Source of the DNA: Planctomycetaceae bacterium
GTDB taxonomy: Bacteria; Planctomycetota; Planctomycetia; Pirellulales; Pirellulaceae
Direction of reading: 5' to 3'
DNA: 19,322 nucleotides
NCBI GenBank assembly: GCA_002702965.1
Contig: PADE01000146.1
Location: forward strand, 15,579 to 34,900
The position numbers and the translations under genes are program-made. How positions within the stretch are numbered: position 1 is the stretch's first letter; each line of letters opens with the position of its first letter. Below the pieces are notes generated by a model that saw only the letters and a program-made list of their open reading frames with translations, did not search any database and was not told the DNA's origin. Positions 13,992-19,322 of the stretch are shown one piece after another.

Positions 13992-14847
13992 AACAACGAT
14001 CGGGCTGATCGGAATCGGCTTGCTGGGAACGGCCCTCGCCGAACGTCTACAGGCCTCGGGATTGCGGGTTCTCGGATACGACATCGACGAGTCTCGCCAT
14101 CAGCAATTGCGCACGTTGGGCGGGTCCATCGCTTCATCGGCTTCGGACGTTGCCCGAGACTGCCCGACTATCCTGCTCAGCCTGCCGGACTCGACCGTCG
14201 TCAGCGAGGTCCTGGACAAACTCCCGTTGGGAACAATGCGTTGCCAGACTATTGTGGATACGACGACAGGTGATCCCGCTGTCACCACCGAACTGGCGCG
14301 TTCGCTACAGGGCGCGGACGTCAACTACCTGGATGCGACCGTCGCCGGCTCGAGCGAGCAGGCGCGCCGCGGTGACATCACGATCATGGTGGGCGGAGAT
14401 CCGGATGTCGTTGCGCAAGCGCGTTGGTTGCTCGATCGCCTGGCCAAATCAATATTCCACATTGGTGCTGCTGGCAGCGGCGCTCGCATGAAGCTCATCG
14501 TCAACCTCGTTCTCGGACTCAATCGTGCCGTGCTCGCCGAGGGGCTCTCCTTGGCGGCAAATTGTGGTCTCGATTCCACAGTCGCACTAGAAGTGCTCAA
14601 AGCGGGTGCTGCTTATTCCGCTGCGATGGACAGCAAGGGCGGCAAGATGGTCCGCGGTGACTTCGCACCTCAGGCTCGCCTGTCGCAGCACCTCAAGGAT
14701 GTGGATCTGATCTTACAACTGGCATCGCAATCGCACGTCTCTCTTCCGCTGTCCGAACGTCACCGATCGTTGCTTGCCAAAGCCGTCGAGTTAGGTTACG
14801 GGGATGCTGACAATAGCGCCGTGATTCGCGCCTATCAAAACACCTAA
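13984..14847 (+). CDS. Beta-hydroxyacid dehydrogenase (HIBADH/6PGDH-like)
   Basis: A 287-residue NAD(P)-dependent dehydrogenase of the 3-hydroxyisobutyrate/tartronate-semialdehyde/6-phosphogluconate-like superfamily. Seen: nucleotide loop GLIGIGLLG (7-15), substrate loop LDATVAGSSEQARRG (116-130, the family's DAPVSGG region), and GSGARMKLIVN (164-174) with catalytic Lys170 and Asn174. Asp33 at the end of the second strand (GYDID) favours NAD(H). The start ATG overlaps the end of mobA by 8 nt, so they are co-transcribed. That link to cofactor synthesis has no obvious metabolic reason. Possible substrates include glyoxylate/hydroxybutyrate, 3-hydroxyisobutyrate and tartronate semialdehyde, and these cannot be separated by sequence inspection alone. 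Confidence 0.93.
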   Translation: MTETTIGLIGIGLLGTALAERLQASGLRVLGYDIDESRHQQLRTLGGSIASSASDVARDCPTILLSLPDSTVVSEVLDKLPLGTMRCQTIVDTTTGDPAVTTELARSLQGADVNYLDATVAGSSEQARRGDITIMVGGDPDVVAQARWLLDRLAKSIFHIGAAGSGARMKLIVNLVLGLNRAVLAEGLSLAANCGLDSTVALEVLKAGAAYSAAMDSKGGKMVRGDFAPQARLSQHLKDVDLILQLASQSHVSLPLSERHRSLLAKAVELGYGDADNSAVIRAYQNT

Positions 14848-14904
14848 GAAGGCTGACCGTCTGGGGGTCGTCCGAAAACCCGCCATGGCACGCTCAAATG
14901 GTCC

Positions 14905-14932
14905 TTTGAACCGCCAGCCCCTTCCGTAGTAA
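14905..14932 (+). promoter_or_regulatory. Candidate promoter TTTGAA-N16-TAGTAA
   Basis: TTTGAA (14905-14910) and TAGTAA (14927-14932) with a 16-nt spacer lie about 200 nt before the small membrane protein gene. Transcription from here would give a structured leader containing the hairpins at 14971-15050. Confidence 0.25.
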
Positions 14933-14970
14933 AGTGGTGTCGCAAACCGACACCGTCTGACAACCCTCCA

Positions 14971-15050
14971 CTGATCCTCCACAGGATCAGATGCCAAGGC
15001 AGACGTCGAGACTCCAACACACCGCCAGGCGCCCGGTTCAACCAAACCGG
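14971..15050. other. Two perfect hairpins in the leader of the membrane protein gene
   Basis: CTGATCCT (14971-14978) pairs with AGGATCAG (14983-14990) around the tetraloop CCAC, and CCGGTT (15033-15038) pairs with AACCGG (15045-15050). Neither is followed by a T-run. They lie in the 285-base spacer between the dehydrogenase and the membrane protein gene. Confidence 0.4.
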
Positions 15051-15132
15051 CTGGATCAGCGAGCCGCGTTGGCGTAAGGTGGCATGGTCCCTTTCGATAC
15101 GTCCGCACTTGATGAAGGATGATTGACTCCCC

Positions 15133-15522
15133 GTGAAAAAGAACTATTTGCCCAACCTGCTTTGGGCCACCGCGTACGGGATCTTCCTGGCCATCATTGT
15201 GGGAGCACTCTTCTGGGTGCGTGACAACGTGTCCCGCCAGTTTCAGACTGCGGAAGCGCAAGCGGCGTGGAATCGATGGCGTCAAGAGGCGGCCCGCCAG
15301 GCACAGGGAGAGGGACCCGTGCAACGACGCGTCCCCAAAAGCGCACAGCCACCGATTGCCGTACTAATGAGCCAACATTTTCCGGTTTGCGTGACCGCTG
15401 CAATCACGCTTGGTTCGGCATTGTTTGGGACGTTTATGTTCTTGATTCGCGGCGTCTGGCGCGATTCGAGTCGCATCGGACATGCGCCGCCGACCGATGT
15501 CCCGCTGCGCACCGGGCAGTGA
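15133..15522 (+). CDS. Small membrane protein with two TM segments
   Basis: A 129-residue protein of unknown function. Two hydrophobic segments are visible: residues about 8-28 (LWATAYGIFLAIIVGALFWV) and about 84-105 (PVCVTAAITLGSALFGTFMF). Between them is a polar, Ala/Arg/Gln-rich helix (30-62, EAQAAWNRWRQEAARQAQ) and a Pro-containing stretch. The basic N-terminus (MKKN) would place the termini inside and the linker outside. The start is GTG 15133, because a stop codon lies in frame only 9 nt upstream; AAGGA lies about 14 nt upstream. No domain is recognised. It is followed after 54 nt by another two-TM protein gene on the same strand, so the two are likely co-transcribed. Confidence 0.7.
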   Translation: MKKNYLPNLLWATAYGIFLAIIVGALFWVRDNVSRQFQTAEAQAAWNRWRQEAARQAQGEGPVQRRVPKSAQPPIAVLMSQHFPVCVTAAITLGSALFGTFMFLIRGVWRDSSRIGHAPPTDVPLRTGQ

Positions 15523-15576
15523 TCCCAAACCGGACATCAGCGCCAACAGCCGCTGGGATGAAATCGAAGAGACAAC

Positions 15577-16065
15577 ATGAACAGTGCGGGTGTTCCCAAG
15601 ACGGAAACGAGCTCGTCGCCGCATCTGCCCTTGCGGGTCACTTGCTGGATGGCGCGGCAAAGCCCCGTCTTGAGTGCCTCGATCGCCGTCACCATCGCGG
15701 TAACCGGTACGATTGCCTCTTGGGTATCGGAGAGTCCGTTGATGGGATTCTTGGCCACGGCGGCCCTGGGGTTATCGACCTGGAGGCGGTGGGTCCCGAT
15801 CACTTTCGATATCACACGGACGGGTGTCGAACGCACGATTCTGGGAAAGAAGTTCCGTTGCACCTGGCAACAGGTCGGTCGATACGAGGTGCGAGACAAC
15901 GGAATCTGGTTGCTCCCTGAATCCCAACCCACTCCCGGAGAGTTCTTTTGCGGACTGTTCATCGAAACCGATTCAGACCGGGAATTACTAGCCGATACGA
16001 TCGACTACTGCTTTCGCACCCGGCACTCATCGGAAAGTAGCTTCGTCATTCAACGAGTACGGTAA
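15577..16065 (+). CDS. Small membrane protein with PH-like C-terminal domain
   Basis: A 162-residue protein with two adjacent hydrophobic segments (about 31-50 and 53-69) that would form a membrane hairpin, and a soluble C-terminal part. The latter (FDITRTGVERTILGKKFRCTWQQVGRYEV, about 77-105, read in two pieces) resembles the strands of bacterial PH-like (bPH/YdbT type) domains found after TM hairpins in unknown membrane proteins. The ATG at 15577 has AAGAG about 8 nt upstream. It lies 54 nt after the previous small membrane protein gene. Function is unknown; the PH-like assignment is inference from pattern. Confidence 0.7.
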   Translation: MNSAGVPKTETSSSPHLPLRVTCWMARQSPVLSASIAVTIAVTGTIASWVSESPLMGFLATAALGLSTWRRWVPITFDITRTGVERTILGKKFRCTWQQVGRYEVRDNGIWLLPESQPTPGEFFCGLFIETDSDRELLADTIDYCFRTRHSSESSFVIQRVR

Positions 16066-16246
16066 CGACAGGCAGCGGGCGGTGCCTCCTGGCCTTGCGA
16101 AGTGACACCTTTCCGCGACTCGAGTACCGGTCAGAATCCTGCCAGCGGTACTCCCCGATCCGGGGCGCCCGTTGTTGCCAGCGGCATTGGTTTCTTCGAC
16201 AATCGGTGTCTCCGATTCTTCTCCTCGTGTCCCCGGAAAGCACTCT

Positions 16247-17641
16247 ATGGCCTCTACCGAATCGGCTTCCGTCCTGAAACGCATTGCAGACGCCCAAACA
16301 ACCGAAGAGCAATTCCTTCGGCAGATCTTTATTCGCGCCCAGATGACCGACTTTGTGCGCGACCCGATCTTGATGGCCCGCGCCGATGGTGTGCATTACT
16401 GGGATGTGCACGACAAACAGTACCTCGACGCGCTGTCCGGCATCTACGTCGCCAACGTGGGCCACAACAATCGCCGTGTGATTGATGCGGTCCGTAAACA
16501 GCTTGACCGATTGGCGTTTGCTCCCGTTATGCACGGTTCCAATCCACTGGCAGTTCAACTCGCGAACCGGTTGGTCGACCTCGCCCCGGGCGATCTCGCG
16601 GCGGTAAAATTCGCCTCCGGCGGATCGGAAGCAACCGAAGCCGCGATCAAGATGGCTCGCCAATACCACCGTCTCCAGGGGCGGGGAACCAAATACAAAA
16701 TCATCTCCCGCTACCAATCTTGGCATGGATCAACGATGGGGTCGTTGTCCGCGTCGGGACTCACTGCGCGACGAAGCATTCACGAGCCGCTGGCTCCCGG
16801 TTTCCTGCACGTGTTTCCTCCAACCTGTTTTCGTTGTCCCTTCGGGAAAGAACATCCCGACTGTCAAATCACTTGCGGCAGTCTCATTGAAGATGTCATT
16901 CAGATGGAAGATCCCGATACGGTCGCAGCCGTGATGGTGGAACCAATCGGGCACACTGGGGGCATCATTGACCCACCCCAGGAATACCTGCCGCTGCTGC
17001 GTGAGATCTGCGATCGACACGACGTGCTGTTGATCTTCGATGAGATCATTAATGGAATGGGACGAACAGGCGAGATGTTCGCTGCCGAGACATTTGATGT
17101 GGTACCCGACCTGCTCTGTCTCGGGAAAGGGCTCAGCGGCGGTTATGCGCCGTTGGCGGCACTCGTCGCCCGCAAACACGTCGCCGACGCGTTCTGGGGC
17201 GACTCCGATGTCAATCCCGGATTTGTCGAAGGCCATACCTTCGAAGGCAACCCGGTAGCCTGTGCCGCCGGACTGGCGGTGATCGATGAAATGGAAGAAA
17301 GAGATCTTTGTGGCAACGCGCGCCGCATGGGTCAGCGACTGCGTCAACGGTTAGAAGCGCTTCGGGCGCATGGTGTTGTCGGTGATATCCGCGGCAAGGG
17401 CCTCTTCCTGGGAGTGGAATGGGTGGCAGATCTCGACACGCGAGAACGGGCCGATCCTCCACTCGGAAACGCGATCGGACGACGGGCCCTCGAACTTGGG
17501 TTACTCACCCGATTCGACCCGCACTGGTTAGCGGTCGGCCCGCCACTGACCGTCAGCGAGTCACAGATCGACCAGATCGGAGACATCCTCGATCAGGCGG
17601 TCGGACAGATCATAGCCGAGCGCAAATCGACGCTGAATTGA
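16247..17641 (+). CDS. Class III aminotransferase (omega-aminotransferase type)
   Basis: A 464-residue PLP-dependent, fold-type I enzyme that transfers an amino group between an omega-amino acid or diamine and an oxoacid such as pyruvate, 2-oxoglutarate or glyoxylate. Seen: FASGGSEATEAA (122-133), WHGSTMGS (159-166), FDEIINGMGRTG (264-275, with the PLP-ring Asp265), and the Schiff-base Lys294 in CLGKGLSGGYAP. Four Cys residues (194, 197, 206, 210) in CFRCPFGKEHPDCQITC match a conserved cluster of one subgroup of class III aminotransferases. A longer open frame begins at 16172, but the ATG at 16247 has GGAAAG 7 nt upstream and matches the family. A co-oriented SDR gene follows after 113 nt. 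The substrate (for example beta-alanine, taurine or a diamine) is unresolved. Confidence 0.93.
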   Translation: MASTESASVLKRIADAQTTEEQFLRQIFIRAQMTDFVRDPILMARADGVHYWDVHDKQYLDALSGIYVANVGHNNRRVIDAVRKQLDRLAFAPVMHGSNPLAVQLANRLVDLAPGDLAAVKFASGGSEATEAAIKMARQYHRLQGRGTKYKIISRYQSWHGSTMGSLSASGLTARRSIHEPLAPGFLHVFPPTCFRCPFGKEHPDCQITCGSLIEDVIQMEDPDTVAAVMVEPIGHTGGIIDPPQEYLPLLREICDRHDVLLIFDEIINGMGRTGEMFAAETFDVVPDLLCLGKGLSGGYAPLAALVARKHVADAFWGDSDVNPGFVEGHTFEGNPVACAAGLAVIDEMEERDLCGNARRMGQRLRQRLEALRAHGVVGDIRGKGLFLGVEWVADLDTRERADPPLGNAIGRRALELGLLTRFDPHWLAVGPPLTVSESQIDQIGDILDQAVGQIIAERKSTLN

Positions 17642-17754
17642 ACTCCATATTCGCGGTTTCAGCGGCCGCCCCTGGTACGCGCGGTCTGTTGAGGCTCGTG
17701 GCGCGGGCAACGCCTGAGTTTCGACTTCGCCCCACACATCGAAAGCAAAGTAAT

Positions 17755-18540
17755 ATGGGTGCAAACTCGAAATCGGCAGTCGTGACCGGCGGTGCGTCGG
17801 GAATCGGCCAGGCGACCGCCATCTTGCTCGCTCAAAATGGTTACCGCGTGTGGGTCGGAGATCTTCAGATGCGAGACGAAACAGGCTCGCTGTTTGACGA
17901 ACTGGGAATCCAATTCAGACGCTGCGACGTACGGTACGAAGAACAAGTCGTGGATTTAATTGCCAACGCGGCGCGACCCAACGGCCATGTCGATGTACTG
18001 GTCAACAACGCGGGAGTAGGACTGGTGAAGCCGATCACCGAGGTCGCCGCGGCGGAGTGGGACCTGTGCCTCGATACCAATCTGAAAGCTGCTTTTCTGA
18101 CGAGCAAGCACGCGATCCCACACATGCTTCCGCAGGGCGGATCGATTGTCAACGTCGCCAGTAACGCCGGCCTGCTGCCACGTGCTCACGACCCGGTTTA
18201 CTCCATTAGCAAGGCGGCACTGGTGGCACTTACGAAAAGTCTGGCGCTCTGCCACAGTGTCGACAAGATCCGTGTCAATTGCGTCTGCCCTGGCCCGGTC
18301 GGTGATACCGGGATGATCAACGCCGATATTGCGGCTGCAGAAGATCCGGCAGCGTTTCGACAAGCGCTCATCGACGCCAGTCCCTTGGCGCGAGCCTCCC
18401 AACGGATGATTTCACCCCAGGAAATTGCCGAGACGGTGCTGTATCTGGCGAGCGAATCCAGTCAGATGATCACCGGTACGGCAATCGCCATCGACGGTGG
18501 AAAATCACTGGGCGTTCCACCCATCGCCACGGCTCGGTGA
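17755..18540 (+). CDS. SDR family oxidoreductase
   Basis: A 261-residue classical short-chain dehydrogenase. Motifs: TGGASGIG (11-18), Asp36 at the end of the second strand (VGDLQ), favouring NAD(H), NNAG (84-87), catalytic Ser136, and YSISK (Tyr149, Lys153), followed by RVNCVCPGPVGDTGM and the C-terminal ITGTAIAIDGG. Ser-Tyr spacing is the standard 13. A longer open frame runs from 17419 across the end of the aminotransferase gene, but ATG 17755 starts at the Rossmann fold. It lies 113 nt after the aminotransferase gene on the same strand, so the pair may convert an amine through an aldehyde or oxoacid to a hydroxy or carboxylic product. That pathway is inferred. Confidence 0.93.
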   Translation: MGANSKSAVVTGGASGIGQATAILLAQNGYRVWVGDLQMRDETGSLFDELGIQFRRCDVRYEEQVVDLIANAARPNGHVDVLVNNAGVGLVKPITEVAAAEWDLCLDTNLKAAFLTSKHAIPHMLPQGGSIVNVASNAGLLPRAHDPVYSISKAALVALTKSLALCHSVDKIRVNCVCPGPVGDTGMINADIAAAEDPAAFRQALIDASPLARASQRMISPQEIAETVLYLASESSQMITGTAIAIDGGKSLGVPPIATAR

Positions 18541-18668
18541 GTGATACGACGTGCCCTCGGTGGCGGAATCGCATCCGGTTCTGGACGATGACAACCGATG
18601 TAGTGGATATCCGATCCGGTCAATCGCCGACGAACAGTGACAAGTCGATCGACACGCCGCCTCCCGTA

Positions 18669-18697
18669 TTCGCCTGATAGCCTCAACATGTTACGAT
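18669..18697 (+). promoter_or_regulatory. Candidate promoter with extended -10 (TGTTACGAT)
   Basis: TTCGCC (18669-18674), 17 nt, then TACGAT (18692-18697) preceded by TGT. It lies 63 nt before the ROK kinase start and closely matches the TGCTACGAT at 9262-9270. Confidence 0.4.
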
Positions 18698-18760
18698 CGG
18701 CATCGCCCATTCAATCCGCGTTTGCTGGATCCTACGTTTCCCTCGGTCTGCTGCGATTCG

Positions 18761-19322
18761 ATGCCGAAACTCCGTGTCACCGTCGCCCCCTGTGACGCAG
18801 AACAGCCCTTGTTCGCAGGTGTCGACGTGGGCGGCACTAACATCAAAGTTGGCATCGTCGACACGCATGGGAGAACCGCCGCCTTTACGAGTTTTGCAAC
18901 CGAAGAAGAAAAGGGGGTCGACGACGCCGTCACCCGGATGGCCCGAGCGATCTCACGGTTGACAGACGAGAGTGGACTCGCTGAAGAGACGATCGCCGCG
19001 ATCGGGCTGGTTACGCCGGGATCGATGGACATTCCCCGCGGAATGATCGTCGAACCGCCAAACATGCCGCACTGGCGAGACTTCCCCATTCGCGATGCTC
19101 TGAGCGCTGCGTGTGGAAAACCAGTGCTGTTCGCCAACGATGCCAATGCCGCGGCGTTCGGAGAATTCTGGATCGGTCGAGGCCGCGATCACAGCAGCCT
19201 CGTCATGTTGACACTCGGGACCGGTGTGGGGGGTGGCATCATTGTCGATGGCCAGGGAATCGACGGAATCAACAGCTTCGGGTCCGAATGCGGACACATG
19301 ATTGTCGATTCGCGCGCCGATG
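18761..19322 (+). CDS. ROK family sugar kinase (glucokinase-like), 5' part
   Basis: The first 187 codons of a gene cut by the right edge. ROK proteins are ATP-dependent sugar kinases, such as glucokinase or N-acetylhexosamine kinases, and some are repressors. Here there is no N-terminal helix-turn-helix, so a kinase is favoured. Seen: phosphate-1 motif GVDVGGTNIKVG (20-31), PGSMD (86-90), FANDANAAAFGE (124-135, catalytic Asp127), TLGTGVGGGI (151-160) and SECGH (175-179, Glu176). The zinc-binding CxCGxxGC motif would lie just beyond the edge. The start ATG at 18761 has no clear Shine-Dalgarno; an in-frame TTG at 18722 is less likely. A candidate promoter lies 63 nt upstream. Confidence 0.92.
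   Translation, partial: MPKLRVTVAPCDAEQPLFAGVDVGGTNIKVGIVDTHGRTAAFTSFATEEEKGVDDAVTRMARAISRLTDESGLAEETIAAIGLVTPGSMDIPRGMIVEPPNMPHWRDFPIRDALSAACGKPVLFANDANAAAFGEFWIGRGRDHSSLVMLTLGTGVGGGIIVDGQGIDGINSFGSECGHMIVDSRAD

Noticed and set aside
14791..15324. 177-codon minus-strand frame
   Set aside because: It overlaps the ends of two plus-strand genes and the hairpin region, with no recognisable motif.

Overview
The window looks like a chromosomal segment of a planctomycete, most likely of the Pirellula/Rhodopirellula type. The main evidence is an adjacent pair that is a hallmark of that phylum: a DUF1549/DUF1553 protein with a planctomycete cytochrome C domain, followed by a DUF1501 protein with a Tat signal. 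Supporting evidence is an archaeal-type formylmethanofuran dehydrogenase/FhcC-like C1 gene, a short 'polyhydroxyalkanoic acid system' protein, moderately high GC, mostly single genes with long spacers, and many starts without a clear Shine-Dalgarno. No rRNA, tRNA, IS element, CRISPR array or phage gene was recognised. The genes look intact, and only the two edge genes are cut.

Layout, left to right. (1) 1-771: 3' part of a ribose/galactose-type sugar ABC transporter ATPase. (2) 1119-1916: an SDR oxidoreductase. (3) 1917-2399: a non-coding spacer with a 12-bp tandem repeat, a candidate promoter and a perfect 11-bp inverted repeat, leading into (4) the DUF1549/DUF1553 plus DUF1501 gene pair (2400-6395). 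(5) On the minus strand, a Rid-family protein (6510-6887) and an M20 peptidase (7059-8246). (6) An ArsR-type regulator (8723-9070) and a PHA-system-like small protein (9496-9798). (7) A molybdenum-cofactor/C1 neighbourhood: a MoeA protein fused to a periplasmic-binding-protein-like domain (9987-11951), a small HTH protein (12133-12375), an fhcC-like gene on the minus strand (12409-13239), a divergent mobA (13317-13991), and an overlapping beta-hydroxyacid dehydrogenase gene (13984-14847). (8) Two small two-TM membrane proteins (15133-15522, 15577-16065). (9) A class III aminotransferase (16247-17641) and a second SDR (17755-18540). (10) The 5' part of a ROK-family sugar kinase (18761 to the right edge).

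The clearest functional theme is region 7. MobA makes the dinucleotide form of the molybdenum cofactor, MoeA inserts the metal, and the MoeA fusion carries a domain that could sense molybdate, tungstate or another ligand. FhcC is the beta-helical subunit of the formyl-methanofuran/H4MPT-linked C1 complex, a relative of molybdenum or tungsten formylmethanofuran dehydrogenase. Their proximity suggests, but does not prove, that metal-cofactor supply and C1 oxidation are linked here. The flanking genes suggest sugar import and phosphorylation (RbsA-like ATPase, ROK kinase) and amine, amino-acid or hydroxyacid metabolism (aminotransferase, SDRs, hydroxyacid dehydrogenase, Rid protein, M20 amidohydrolase). 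The DUF1549/DUF1501 pair is exported and of unknown function.
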